A model generated the notes under the pieces. It was not told the DNA's origin and made no database searches. It saw only the letters and a list, made by a program, of their open reading frames with translations. Positions 42,674-51,443 of a stretch of 64,000 nucleotides of DNA are shown here, piece after piece. Each line of letters begins with the position of its first letter. Position 1 is the first letter of the stretch. Source of the DNA: Domibacillus sp. PGB-M46 (lineage in GTDB: Bacteria > Bacillota > Bacilli > Bacillales > Domibacillaceae); contig NZ_JAKGCR010000007.1 of NCBI RefSeq assembly GCF_022668875.1, positions 124,001-188,000 on the forward strand, given 5' to 3'. The position numbers and the translations under genes were made by a program.

Positions 42674-43864
42674 TTATAGCTGAGGAAACTGTTCTGTCTC
42701 CCTCTTACTTTTTTGTACAAAATAATAAACAATCACACCGGCGAGCACGTATACCGCACACGCAGCATAAAGCATTTTAAAGCCGAGACCGGATGCTACA
42801 ACCCCCATTACAAAGGACCCAAAGCCGATGCCGAGGTCAAAAAGAGACAAAAATGTTGCTGTCGCCAGCGCTTTTTTCTCAGGCCGCGCTTTTGATATGG
42901 CAATCGTTTGAAAGCCAGGGAATAAAGTGCCCCAGCCAAGCCCGATCACCCCTGCTGCAATCAGAAAAAGACCGGCGCCGCCAGCCTGGCTCAGCAAAAG
43001 CATCCCCACTGCGAATACAACAATCGACGGATAAACGATGGCATTGGCACCATAACGGTCAAACCACCGGCCGGTAAACGGACGGGACAGTACAATAACA
43101 ACCGCATACACAACAAAAAAGAAGCCTGATACGGCACCAATATGCAGCTCTTCAGCATAAACCGAAACGAAGGATAAAATAGCTGAATAAACAATGGCGA
43201 AAAATGTACCGGTCAGCGCGATCGGCAGAGCAGACTTTTCAATTAAATTACCCGGAGACAGATCCAGCTTAAATTGTGCAGCAGGCTTGCGGCTGTCCGC
43301 TTTCTCATTTTTCAATGACCAGCCGATCATCAGCGCAATCAAGGCAACTGCTGCACACACGATAAAGCCCGCTTGAATACTCCATTTGTTCATAATGGCA
43401 AGTCCCGCAAACGGGCCGATCGCCATAGCCAGGTTCATGGACATCACATAGTAGCCCATTCCCTCACCCCGGCGTGAATTCGGGATAATATCCGCTACGA
43501 CAGCTCCGGCTGCGGTAGTCGCCATCCCAAAGCCAATACCGTGGAAGAATCGAAGCACAAGAAGCGCTGTAAGTCCATTTGTGAACGGGTATAAAACCGA
43601 TGCTGCAAAAAAGATCACAAGTGACGCAATCAATACTTTTTTCTTGCCGAAATGCTCGACCCATTGCCCAGAAACAAACCGGATCAAAATCGCTGAAATG
43701 AGAAAGACGGTTGTAGCCAGTCCTGCTTCACTTTCCGTGCTGTTCAATTCGTTTAATACATAAACGGGCAGCGTGACAAGCAGAAAATAAAACGTCATAA
43801 ATAAGAAAAAGTTTGTTAATGAGATGCTGATAAAATCTTTTGTCCATAGAGCTGGTTTATTCAT
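42674..43864 (-). CDS. MFS transporter
   Basis: 396 aa with 12 predicted helices. The loop 2-3 motif is present as GQWVEHFGKKKVL and the half-repeat as GRWFDRYGANAIV; PNSRRGEGMGYYVMSMNLAMAIGPFAG resembles the antiporter-type motif C region. It belongs to the drug/arabinose efflux-type MFS family seen in Bacillus (YwoG-like). It overlaps marR by eight bases, so it is the regulated target and probably a drug or metabolite exporter. Confidence 0.83.
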   Translation of the reverse strand: MNKPALWTKDFISISLTNFFLFMTFYFLLVTLPVYVLNELNSTESEAGLATTVFLISAILIRFVSGQWVEHFGKKKVLIASLVIFFAASVLYPFTNGLTALLVLRFFHGIGFGMATTAAGAVVADIIPNSRRGEGMGYYVMSMNLAMAIGPFAGLAIMNKWSIQAGFIVCAAVALIALMIGWSLKNEKADSRKPAAQFKLDLSPGNLIEKSALPIALTGTFFAIVYSAILSFVSVYAEELHIGAVSGFFFVVYAVVIVLSRPFTGRWFDRYGANAIVYPSIVVFAVGMLLLSQAGGAGLFLIAAGVIGLGWGTLFPGFQTIAISKARPEKKALATATFLSLFDLGIGFGSFVMGVVASGLGFKMLYAACAVYVLAGVIVYYFVQKSKRETEQFPQL

Positions 43865-44285
43865 GTAAATCCCCTTTCATTTTTCCAAGCCAATCATGAA
43901 GTGCCATTTGCACAAGCATCCGCTGTTCCCACGGCACCTGCTCAAGCAGACGGTCATTCATCGTTAAAACGGCTTTCTCCCATTCTGGATATGCCTCGTG
44001 CGCTTTATCCGTTAAGTGAATCACTTTTACCCGCTTATCTTCACCCGGCACCTGCTGTACATATCCCTGCCTGGCAAGACGCTGAATCGTCCGGGTCATC
44101 GGTGGTGCTTCAACTGCCAGGTATTCGCATAGCGCCGACTGCGGCATGGCCCCTTTTGTTTTCAGCACAAATAAAACCGCCCACTGTGCACTGTACAGAC
44201 CGAACGGATGCAGCGTTTCATTCACTTGCTTAGTCAGCGTGCGAGACAGCTGATGAATCGTATGAAATAGCTCATGTGTTTCCAT
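43857..44285 (-). CDS. MarR family transcriptional regulator
   Basis: 142 aa from the ATG at 44285 after GGAGG (a TTG at 44297 would start inside that site). Winged helix: MPQSALCEYLAVEAPPMTRTIQRLARQGYVQQVPGEDKRVKVIHLT (about 50-97), with the DKR wing typical of MarR. It represses the operon it shares with the MFS gene, most likely by binding the imperfect palindrome over the -10 box at 44301-44319. A ligand that relieves repression is presumably a substrate of the pump. Confidence 0.88.
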   Translation of the reverse strand: METHELFHTIHQLSRTLTKQVNETLHPFGLYSAQWAVLFVLKTKGAMPQSALCEYLAVEAPPMTRTIQRLARQGYVQQVPGEDKRVKVIHLTDKAHEAYPEWEKAVLTMNDRLLEQVPWEQRMLVQMALHDWLGKMKGDLHE

Positions 44286-44300
44286 TCCATCCTCCAATTG

Positions 44301-44323
44301 ATTACTTAGGTAACTAAATTATA
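44301..44323 (-). promoter_or_regulatory. marR promoter -10 with overlapping operator
   Basis: On the minus strand TATAAT (44323-44318) runs into the imperfect palindrome TTAGTTACCTAAGTAA, a MarR-like operator. The -35 (TTTCGT, 17 bases upstream) is weak. Confidence 0.55.
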
Positions 44324-44356
44324 ACACGATTCTTCGCCACACGAAATACTTTCTAT

Positions 44357-44387
44357 AAAAAAGCTGCTTCGGTATCACCGAAGCAGC
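44357..44387 (-). terminator. terminator after dagK
   Basis: GCTGCTTCGG and CCGAAGCAGC pair around TATCA; six T follow on the minus strand. Confidence 0.85.
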
Positions 44388-44392
44388 CCATA

Positions 44393-45310
44393 TTAATAAA
44401 TGCGGTCCTGTGGACGAAGCTTTTCGATTGGCGCAAAAACATCAAGATGGCGGTATAAATTTTCAAAATCAGCCGGAATCTCGCCGCCAAGCTCCCCGTC
44501 AAGATTAATCAGCAACGGTTCCGATGATTGAACATGAATCCGGCTTGCTTTTGTATAAATAACATGAGGGTCATTTAAATGATCTCCCCGCAGGGCAAGG
44601 CTTGCAATTCTGATAAATTCAGCCAGGTTGGTTTTCTTTAGGATAATCAGCGTAAATAAACCGTCGTTAACAGATGAATCCGGCGCCAGCTTTTCAAAAC
44701 CGCCGACTGAATTCGTCAGCCCGATTAAAAAAAGAAGGGATTCTCCTTCAAACACTTCACCATCATATTCAATTCTAATATCTGTCGGCTTAATCGAAGG
44801 CAGCATTTCGATGCCTTTTAAATAATAAGCAAGCTGGCCGAGCATCGTCTTCAGCTTGCTTGGCACTTCATACGTAAGCTCTGTTAAACGGCCGCCCCCT
44901 GCAATATTAATGAAATAGCGCTCATTCATGCGCCCGACGTCCACCGGAATGGTTTCACCGGCTGTGATCACATCAATGGCTCCTTGAATATCACGTGGAA
45001 TATGCAAGGCCCGGGCGAAGTCATTGGTCGTGCCCATTGGAATCACGCCGAATTTCGGACGATGCTCCTGGCCGGCCAGGCCATTCACTACTTCATTTAA
45101 CGTTCCATCGCCGCCTGCTGCAATGACAACATCGAATTTCCGTTCCGTGGCGATTCGTGCCGCTTCGGTCGCGTCTCCTTCTCCCGTTGTTGCATGCGCG
45201 GAAGTTTCATATCCGGCTTTTTCAAGCTTTTCGAGCGCTTCCGGCAAATGCTTGCGGAATAATTCGCGCCCAGAGGTTGGATTGTAAATAATTCGTGCTC
45301 GTTTCGTCAT
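44393..45310 (-). CDS. dagK: diacylglycerol kinase
   Basis: 305 aa from the ATG at 45310; B. subtilis DgkB (YerQ) has about 303. Starts KRARIIYNPTSGRELFRK, with the catalytic nucleotide-binding GGDGTLNEVVNGL and GTTNDFARAL, as in soluble DAGK_cat lipid kinases. It phosphorylates diacylglycerol for reuse as phosphatidic acid in phospholipid and lipoteichoic acid turnover at the membrane. In B. subtilis its gene lies between gatB and rlmCD. It follows the thioredoxin-like gene by 22 bases and may be co-transcribed. Confidence 0.9.
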   Translation of the reverse strand: MTKRARIIYNPTSGRELFRKHLPEALEKLEKAGYETSAHATTGEGDATEAARIATERKFDVVIAAGGDGTLNEVVNGLAGQEHRPKFGVIPMGTTNDFARALHIPRDIQGAIDVITAGETIPVDVGRMNERYFINIAGGGRLTELTYEVPSKLKTMLGQLAYYLKGIEMLPSIKPTDIRIEYDGEVFEGESLLFLIGLTNSVGGFEKLAPDSSVNDGLFTLIILKKTNLAEFIRIASLALRGDHLNDPHVIYTKASRIHVQSSEPLLINLDGELGGEIPADFENLYRHLDVFAPIEKLRPQDRIY

Positions 45311-45332
45311 CTTTATCCCAGTCTTTCTGCTA

Positions 45333-45896
45333 TTAATATAATCGTTCCGCAAGCGTTGTTTTTATGCTGCGGTATATTTCCTGCCAGATCGATTCGTCCG
45401 TGCGGTAGGTTTCTGTTAATGCCTGGATCATATCACGGCTCTTTTTCTCGAAATCTTCATGGTCACGCGGCGGCAGAGATGAACGGTACTGTGTGACCAT
45501 TTCCTGCACGGCTGGAGCACGCGGCCCCCATACGGCCTGCTCCGCTCCTTCTTCGTTTATAAAAATAAAAATAGGAATTGCCCGTGATGTTCCATTTGTT
45601 AAATACTGGTCCATCAGCTCCAGATTTTCATCGCGGTGCAGCATACGTACTTCCATCTTTGCTGCTTTTGCCATGGCAAGCAGAATAGGAACGTTTACCA
45701 TAGCGTCCCCGCACCAGTCTTCTGTGAGGACAATGACACGCCAATTGGCTTCGCTTACTTTATCAATAAGAGAAGCTTCTTCGCTCGATAAGTGAAAATT
45801 TTTTAATACATAAAGAAGATTTTCTTTATGCTCCGACATATTGTTTATATAGTCCTCAGGTGTCAGTCCTTTTTCAAACCATTCCTGCAGATTCAT
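45333..45896 (-). CDS. thioredoxin family protein
   Basis: 187 aa. The thioredoxin fold centres on VLTEDWCGDAMVNVP, where the usual CxxC is CGDA, so only one active-site Cys remains; cis-Pro is in SRAIPIFIF. This is the Thioredoxin_9-type group common in Bacillus; the function is unknown, and a thiol-disulfide exchange mechanism with two Cys is excluded. GGAGG precedes the ATG. Confidence 0.8.
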   Translation of the reverse strand: MNLQEWFEKGLTPEDYINNMSEHKENLLYVLKNFHLSSEEASLIDKVSEANWRVIVLTEDWCGDAMVNVPILLAMAKAAKMEVRMLHRDENLELMDQYLTNGTSRAIPIFIFINEEGAEQAVWGPRAPAVQEMVTQYRSSLPPRDHEDFEKKSRDMIQALTETYRTDESIWQEIYRSIKTTLAERLY

Positions 45897-45956
45897 TTTT
45901 CGTTCCTCCGTTACGGATTTTCAAAACATCCTATCCTCCATTATGCACAAAAACGG

Positions 45957-45974
45957 CCGATTTGACAAAATCGG
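45957..45974. repeat. perfect inverted repeat upstream of the argC promoter
   Basis: CCGATTT, GACA, AAATCGG. It lies directly before the -35 and could be an operator or a hairpin. Confidence 0.4.
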
Positions 45975-46003
45975 TTGATTTCAAGGAAGCACAATTCTAT
46001 AAT
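45975..46003 (+). promoter_or_regulatory. argC promoter
   Basis: TTGATT (45975-45980) and TATAAT (45998-46003) with a 17-base spacer. Confidence 0.75.
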
Positions 46004-46034
46004 GAAGAAGAATAAATTAATAAATATTAATAAT

Positions 46035-46052
46035 TATAAATAAAAATACAAA
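46035..46052 (+). promoter_or_regulatory. ARG-box-like operator of argCBD
   Basis: TATAAATAAAAATACAAA matches TNTGNATWWWWATNCANA at 17 of 18 positions (A for the first G). It lies between the -10 and the ribosome site, as expected for repression by AhrC/ArgR. Confidence 0.65.
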
Positions 46053-46063
46053 GGAGTTTTCCC

Positions 46064-47101
46064 ATGAAAGCATCAGTCATCGGCGCTTCCGGCTACGGAG
46101 GAATTGAACTTATACGCCTTTTATCCAATCATCCACATTTTGAGCTGCACGCTGTTTATTCATCCAGCAAAGACGGCGTTCCTGTTACAGAAGAGTATCC
46201 TCATCTTGCCGAGATTTGCCCGCTTCCCTTAACGAAAATTGATACAGAAGCGATCAAACAGGAGTCAGACGTTGTGTTTTTAGCGGTTCCTTCCGGCGCA
46301 GCCGCTGCCCTTGCCCCCCAGCTTGCCGGCGGACGGGCCAAAGTCGTCGATTTATCCGGAGACCTTCGCTTAAAAGAAACAGAAGATTATAAAAAGTGGT
46401 ATAAAAAAGACCCGGCTCCGAAAGAATTTGTCGCCGATGCCGTGTACGGGCTGACAGAATGGAACCGTGAAAACATTAAGTCGGCATCCGTGCTATCCAA
46501 TCCAGGCTGTTATCCGACCGCAGCGCTTTTAGGGCTTGCTCCTGCTGTACAAAACGGTGTAATTGATATGAAAAATATTATTATTGATGCCAAATCGGGT
46601 GTATCGGGTGCTGGACGCGGCTTGTCTCCGATCGTTCATTTCGCGGAGATGAATGATAACTTCCGCATTTATAAAGTAAATGAGCATCAGCATATTCCGG
46701 AAATTGAGCAGCAGCTTTCCTGGTGGAACGAATCAGCCGCCCCTATTACGTTTTCTACACATCTTCTGCCGGTATCCCGCGGAATTATGGCAACGATGTA
46801 TGCACCGCTCACACGCGATATAACAACAGAAGAAGCGCATGCTCTTTACGCTGATACCTATAAAAACGATCCATTTGTCCGTGTGCGCCCGGTGAAACAG
46901 TTCCCTGGCATTAAAGAAGTGGCCGGTTCAAACTTCTGTGATATTTCTGTTGATGTGGATACACGCACGAACCGTCTTGTAATTGTGTCCGTTATCGATA
47001 ACCTTGTAAAAGGTGCAGCGGGACAAGCCGTTCAAAATGCAAATATTATGTTTGGATTCGAGGAAACATCGGGGCTTAAAGGCTTTCCGATGTACCCATA
47101 A
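46064..47101 (+). CDS. argC: N-acetyl-gamma-glutamyl-phosphate reductase
   Basis: 345 aa, the family's normal length. NADP-binding GASGYGGIELIRLL at the N terminus, catalytic Cys in SNPGCYPTAAL, and HRIPEI-like HQHIPEIEQ. It reduces N-acetylglutamyl phosphate to the semialdehyde, the third step of arginine synthesis. AAAGGAG precedes the ATG. First gene of argC-argB-argD; argJ, which sits between argC and argB in B. subtilis, is missing here and found at 13.2 kb. Confidence 0.95.
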   Translation: MKASVIGASGYGGIELIRLLSNHPHFELHAVYSSSKDGVPVTEEYPHLAEICPLPLTKIDTEAIKQESDVVFLAVPSGAAAALAPQLAGGRAKVVDLSGDLRLKETEDYKKWYKKDPAPKEFVADAVYGLTEWNRENIKSASVLSNPGCYPTAALLGLAPAVQNGVIDMKNIIIDAKSGVSGAGRGLSPIVHFAEMNDNFRIYKVNEHQHIPEIEQQLSWWNESAAPITFSTHLLPVSRGIMATMYAPLTRDITTEEAHALYADTYKNDPFVRVRPVKQFPGIKEVAGSNFCDISVDVDTRTNRLVIVSVIDNLVKGAAGQAVQNANIMFGFEETSGLKGFPMYP

Positions 47102-47114
47102 GAGGAGGAGACCG

Positions 47115-47879
47115 ATGAAAACAGTAGTCGTAAAATGCGGCGGCAGTGTGTTAAAAGAATTGTCACAAAGCTTTTTTGACAGTATGAACGCGCTGATCGC
47201 CGATGGATATAAAATTGTGTTCGTTCACGGCGGCGGTCCGGAAATTAACGCTATGCTCGAGAAAATGAACGTAAAAAGCGAGTTTAAAAACGGTCTGCGC
47301 GTTACATCAGAGGAAGTGCTTCAGGCAGCGGAGCTTGTTCTGTCCGGAAGCATGAACCGGAAACTGGTCCGTATGCTTGAATCACAAGGTATTCCGGCTA
47401 TTGGTGTACAGTCAAGCGACCAGGGGATTCTTCAAGCCGACTTTATTAACCAGAAAGAACTTGGGTTTGTCGGTGACGTAACAGCTGTTAACAAAGAAGT
47501 GCTCCAGCTGTTCCTTGAAGCCGGCCTCCTTCCCGTTCTAACACCGATTGCGAAAGGTCCAGACGGAACGGTGTTGAATGTAAATGCAGATCATGCAGCA
47601 GGCGCGGCTGCTTACGCCCTTCAGGCAGACCACCTTCTTATGGTGACAGATGTGCCCGGTGTTTTAAAAGATGGCGAACTAATTCCATCTCTCACTGCTT
47701 CCGAAACAAACGAGCTCATTGATTCTGGTGTGATCAGCGGCGGGATGATTCCAAAAGTTCATACCGCCCTGAAAGCACTCGAAAGCTGCGGACATGTTCA
47801 TATTGTCTCTGGCAAAAAACCGTTCTATGAAAATGAAACGTGGCATGGCACTTTATTTCAAAAGGAGGAAACAGTATGA
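47115..47879 (+). CDS. argB: acetylglutamate kinase
   Basis: 254 aa from the ATG at 47115 after GAGGAG. Amino-acid kinase fold: VVKCGGSVL, VHGGGPEINAML, GLRVTSEEVLQAAELVL (substrate loop) and LNVNADHAAGAAAYAL. It phosphorylates N-acetylglutamate. The short N terminus lacks the extra helix of arginine-inhibited hexameric enzymes, so direct feedback inhibition by arginine is unlikely (inference). It overlaps argD by four bases. Confidence 0.95.
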   Translation: MKTVVVKCGGSVLKELSQSFFDSMNALIADGYKIVFVHGGGPEINAMLEKMNVKSEFKNGLRVTSEEVLQAAELVLSGSMNRKLVRMLESQGIPAIGVQSSDQGILQADFINQKELGFVGDVTAVNKEVLQLFLEAGLLPVLTPIAKGPDGTVLNVNADHAAGAAAYALQADHLLMVTDVPGVLKDGELIPSLTASETNELIDSGVISGGMIPKVHTALKALESCGHVHIVSGKKPFYENETWHGTLFQKEETV

Positions 47880-49015
47880 GTCACTTATTTCCTACATATG
47901 CAAGATGGGATATTACACCCGTCAAAGCAAAAGGCTCTTATTTAACAGCAAAAGATGGCAAGGAATATTTAGACTTTACATCCGGCATCAGCGTATGCAA
48001 CCTTGGCCACGCACCGGACAATGTCAAAACAGCAGTTGAAGAGCAGCTGAACCAGTTTTGGCATACATCAAATTTGTTTCAAATTGAGCTGCAGGAAGAA
48101 GTAGCGAAGCAGCTGGCAGATGCATCCGGGCTCGATCTTGTGTTTTTCGGAAACAGCGGCGCTGAAGCAAATGAAGCAGCTATTAAGCTTGCCCGCAAAT
48201 CAACCGGCCGGACAAAAGTGATTACATTCGTTGATTCATTCCATGGCCGCACTTTTGCCACGATGGCGGCGACCGGCCAGGACAAAATTAAAATCGGCTT
48301 TGGCCCCATGCTCGAATCATTTGAGTATATCACCATGAATGATCTTGATTCCTTGACAGCTGCCCTTGATGACAATACCGCAGCCATTATGTTTGAAGTG
48401 ATTCAAGGTGAAGGCGGTATTAATGAAGGAAATGCAGAATTTCTGAAGAAAGCCGAAGAACTGGCTCACCAAAATGGCTCTCTTGTTATTATTGATGAAA
48501 TCCAGACAGGCATCGGCCGTACCGGAAAGCCATTTGCTTTTCAGCATATCGGCTTGAATCCGGATATTGTCTCGGTTGCAAAAGGAATTGCGAGCGGCTT
48601 TCCTCTCGGTGCGATTATCGGTAAAGCGTCCCTTGCTGAAGCGTTTTCTGCCGGTTCACACGGCTCGACATTCGGCGGCAACCCGGTTGCTCTTGCAGCG
48701 GCCAAAGAAACATTGAACACCATCTTTGACGAATCCTTTTTGGCCGACGTAACCCAAAAAGGCGAACAGCTTCACTCGCTGCTCGAAGAAGCACTAAAAG
48801 AGCAGCCTATCTTTAAAAAGCTCAAGGGAAGAGGCTTAATGGTAGGTATTGAGCTGAACGAAGAAGCGGGACCGTTTTTAGCTAAAGCGCGTGAACATAA
48901 CCTGCTTATTTTAACAGCCGGTACCCATGTAATCCGCCTTCTTCCGCCTCTTACCGCAACAGAGGCGGAAATTCAAACAGCTGTGAACGTGATTACCAAT
49001 ATTTTAACCAATTAA
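47876..49015 (+). CDS. argD: acetylornithine aminotransferase
   Basis: 379 aa from the ATG at 47876 after AGGAGG, overlapping argB (ATGA). Class III PLP enzyme: FGNSGAEANEAAIKLAR, SFHGRTFATM, DEIQTGIGRTGKPFAFQ, and the PLP-binding Lys in SVAKGIASGFPLGA. It makes N-acetylornithine from the semialdehyde with glutamate as amino donor. Last gene of the operon, with a strong terminator; carA, carB and argF are not in this window. Confidence 0.93.
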   Translation: MSHLFPTYARWDITPVKAKGSYLTAKDGKEYLDFTSGISVCNLGHAPDNVKTAVEEQLNQFWHTSNLFQIELQEEVAKQLADASGLDLVFFGNSGAEANEAAIKLARKSTGRTKVITFVDSFHGRTFATMAATGQDKIKIGFGPMLESFEYITMNDLDSLTAALDDNTAAIMFEVIQGEGGINEGNAEFLKKAEELAHQNGSLVIIDEIQTGIGRTGKPFAFQHIGLNPDIVSVAKGIASGFPLGAIIGKASLAEAFSAGSHGSTFGGNPVALAAAKETLNTIFDESFLADVTQKGEQLHSLLEEALKEQPIFKKLKGRGLMVGIELNEEAGPFLAKAREHNLLILTAGTHVIRLLPPLTATEAEIQTAVNVITNILTN

Positions 49016-49046
49016 AAAAGCGGTCTCCATTCGGAGACCGCTTTTT
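49014..49046 (+). terminator. bidirectional terminator after argD
   Basis: AAAAAGCGGTCTCC, ATTC, GGAGACCGCTTTTT. The convergent esterase gene ends at 49045. Confidence 0.9.
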
Positions 49047-49818
49047 ACAATACTTTTCGAAATGCCGACTGTTTTTGGATGGTTTCTTCAATAAATGCAG
49101 CAGCTTCTTCTACAATGCGGTTCGCATCATAATCCATGGTGGCTACATGGTAAGAATTTCGCAGTGTGACGATTTTCTTTTGTTTGGATGAAATCGCCTG
49201 GTAAATAAACGATGTGTTTTCCGGCGGCACGACGTGATCTACCGCTGATTTGATGCAAAGCGCCGGCACGCGGACACGGTGCAGTACGCTCGGCACCTCT
49301 TTCATGAGCTTTTGCAGCTCGCGCACAGCAGCAACAGGTGCTTCTTCGTACGCGATTTCATGGACGCCGTCTTTTTTAATATCCGGCGCTCCTTCCGGAA
49401 TAAAACGAGGAGCCGGATCATACTGCAAGTAATCGAGTGACGGCAGTGTAAGAGCTGCATTAATCGTAATAATGCCTTCAATGTCCTGATGAGCGGCTGC
49501 AAATTTAAGCGTCAGTGTGCCGCCCATGGACTGCCCCATTAAGAAAATACGCTTGCCGCGCTTTTTCAAAAAGCGGCAGGCGTTTGAATAGCTGTTATAC
49601 CAGTCATCATGTGTGCATGTTTCCATTTCTTCCTGGTGCGTGCCGTGGCCTTTCAATCTTGGAGCAAAAACCGAAAATCCTTTTTGGTTCAATGCTTCAG
49701 CTACCTCCCGGACACTTTGCGGCGTACCAATAAATCCATGGGAAAGAACAATACCAATTTCATTTCCTTCTAAATAAAATGACTCAGCACCTGGGATTAC
49801 AGTATATTCTCTGCTCAT
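49045..49818 (-). CDS. carboxylesterase / monoacylglycerol lipase-like hydrolase
   Basis: 257 aa alpha/beta hydrolase similar to Geobacillus Est30 and B. subtilis YvaK. Oxyanion segment LSHGFIGTP, nucleophile in LMGQSMGGTLTL, acid in KSAVDHVVPPENT and His in LRNSYHVATMDYD. No signal peptide, so cytoplasmic; it likely hydrolyses short- to medium-chain esters. GGAGGG precedes the ATG. Confidence 0.87.
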   Translation of the reverse strand: MSREYTVIPGAESFYLEGNEIGIVLSHGFIGTPQSVREVAEALNQKGFSVFAPRLKGHGTHQEEMETCTHDDWYNSYSNACRFLKKRGKRIFLMGQSMGGTLTLKFAAAHQDIEGIITINAALTLPSLDYLQYDPAPRFIPEGAPDIKKDGVHEIAYEEAPVAAVRELQKLMKEVPSVLHRVRVPALCIKSAVDHVVPPENTSFIYQAISSKQKKIVTLRNSYHVATMDYDANRIVEEAAAFIEETIQKQSAFRKVL

Positions 49819-49955
49819 TATCCGGCCCTCCGTTTTAATTCCGATTATTTTTATAAGATATATATACTTTAACGGATTTTATCCGACAAGTCAAGTTGGA
49901 ATTAACAGAAAAAGAAAACCGTTCGATTGAAAAAGCGGTGCTATTACATACAAAA

Positions 49956-49984
49956 ATGGCGCGATTGAAGTTCAATCGCGCCAT
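49956..49984 (-). terminator. terminator of the gatCAB operon
   Basis: ATGGCGCGATTGAA and TTCAATCGCGCCAT pair with a one-base gap; TTTTTG follows on the minus strand. Confidence 0.85.
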
Positions 49985-50000
49985 CCTGCCTGATCATTTA

Positions 50001-51428
50001 TTATCTTTTTTGAATTTCTTCTACAAGCAGCTTATTGATCGCCTGCGGATTCGCCTGGCCTTTGGAGGCTTTCATAATTTGCCCAACAAGGAAGCCGATC
50101 GCTTTTTTCTTGCCTTCTTTAAAGTCGGCAATAGACTGCGGGTTCGCATCTAAAGCGTCGTTTACGAATTTTAAAAGCGCTGATTCGTCAGAAATTTGCA
50201 CAAGTCCTTTTTCTTTTACGATCGCTTCGGCATCGCCGCCGTTTTCAATAATTTCTTTAAATACGGTTTTAGCGATTTTAGACGAGATGGTTCCTTCTTC
50301 AAGCAATTTAATCATCCCAGCAAGGTTCTCTGGTGTCAGCTTTGTTTGAGCAAGCTCTTTGCTCTCTGCGTTCAAGTACGCCGGCACTTCACCCATCATC
50401 CAGTTAGAAGCAAGCTTTGCTGCAGCACCGGCTGCTACCGTTGCTTCAAAGAAATCGGCAATGTCTTTTGACATTGTCAAAATTTTCGCGTCATGCGCCG
50501 GCAGTCCAAGCTCTTCCATGTAACGCTTTTTGCGTGCATCCGGAAGCTCTGGGATCGACGCGCGTACGCGCTCTTTCCACTCATCGTCAATGATGACTGA
50601 TAACAAATCCGGCTCTGGGAAGTAACGGTAGTCATCTGATCCTTCCTTCACGCGCATAAGCAGCGTTTTGCCGGTTGCTTCGTCAAAACGGCGTGTTTCC
50701 TGGTCAATCGTTCCGCCGGATGACAGAACATCCGCCTGGCGTTTTTCTTCGTATTCAAGCCCTTTACGGACGAAGTTGAAGGAATTCAAGTTTTTCAGCT
50801 CTGTTTTCGTACCAAACTCTTTTTGCCCGACTGGACGAAGAGAAATGTTCGCATCACAGCGGAGTGAACCTTCCTCCATTTTACAGTCAGACACTTCTGT
50901 GTACTGAATGATCGCTTTTAATTTTTCCAAAAACGCATACGCTTCTTCCGGCGTACGGATATCCGGCTCTGATACGATTTCTACAAGCGGTGTTCCCTGG
51001 CGGTTATAATCGCAAAGAGAATGCTTGCCAGCATGCGTCAGTTTACCCGCATCTTCTTCAAGGTGAAGGCGCGTAATGCCGATGCGTTTTGTTTCACCGT
51101 TTACTTCAATTTCAACCCAGCCGTTTTCGCCCACTGGCTTGTCATATTGTGAAATTTGGTATGCTTTTGGATTATCGGGATAGAAGTAGTTTTTCCGGTC
51201 CCATTTTGTTTCTTCTGCAATTTCACAGTTGATGGCCATTGCGGCTTTCATCGCAAATTCAACTGCTTTTTCATTCATTACCGGCAAAACGCCTGGATAC
51301 CCAAGGTCAATCACCGTTGTATTCGTATTTGGCTCCGCGCCGAAATGGGCCGGGGCTGACGAAAAGATTTTTGAGTTAGTTTTTAATTCAACGTGGACTT
51401 CAAGTCCAATCACCGTTTCAAATTGCAC
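50001..51428 (-). CDS. gatB: aspartyl/glutamyl-tRNA amidotransferase subunit B
   Basis: 475 aa, GTG start at 51428 behind AAAGGAGGGG. Begins [21 protein letters not shown]; includes [24 protein letters not shown] and the YqeY-like tail ([20 protein letters not shown]). GatB activates the misacylated Glu on tRNA-Gln with ATP and presents it to the ammonia channel. Last gene of gatC-gatA-gatB. The presence of GlnRS elsewhere in the window makes its role here worth checking. Confidence 0.95.
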   Translation of the reverse strand: MQFETVIGLEVHVELKTNSKIFSSAPAHFGAEPNTNTTVIDLGYPGVLPVMNEKAVEFAMKAAMAINCEIAEETKWDRKNYFYPDNPKAYQISQYDKPVGENGWVEIEVNGETKRIGITRLHLEEDAGKLTHAGKHSLCDYNRQGTPLVEIVSEPDIRTPEEAYAFLEKLKAIIQYTEVSDCKMEEGSLRCDANISLRPVGQKEFGTKTELKNLNSFNFVRKGLEYEEKRQADVLSSGGTIDQETRRFDEATGKTLLMRVKEGSDDYRYFPEPDLLSVIIDDEWKERVRASIPELPDARKKRYMEELGLPAHDAKILTMSKDIADFFEATVAAGAAAKLASNWMMGEVPAYLNAESKELAQTKLTPENLAGMIKLLEEGTISSKIAKTVFKEIIENGGDAEAIVKEKGLVQISDESALLKFVNDALDANPQSIADFKEGKKKAIGFLVGQIMKASKGQANPQAINKLLVEEIQKR

Positions 51429-51443
51429 AGGTGGTCCCCTCCT

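Noticed and set aside
49896-50153. 85-codon plus-strand ORF after the esterase gene
   Set aside because: It runs through the gatCAB terminator into the antisense of gatB.
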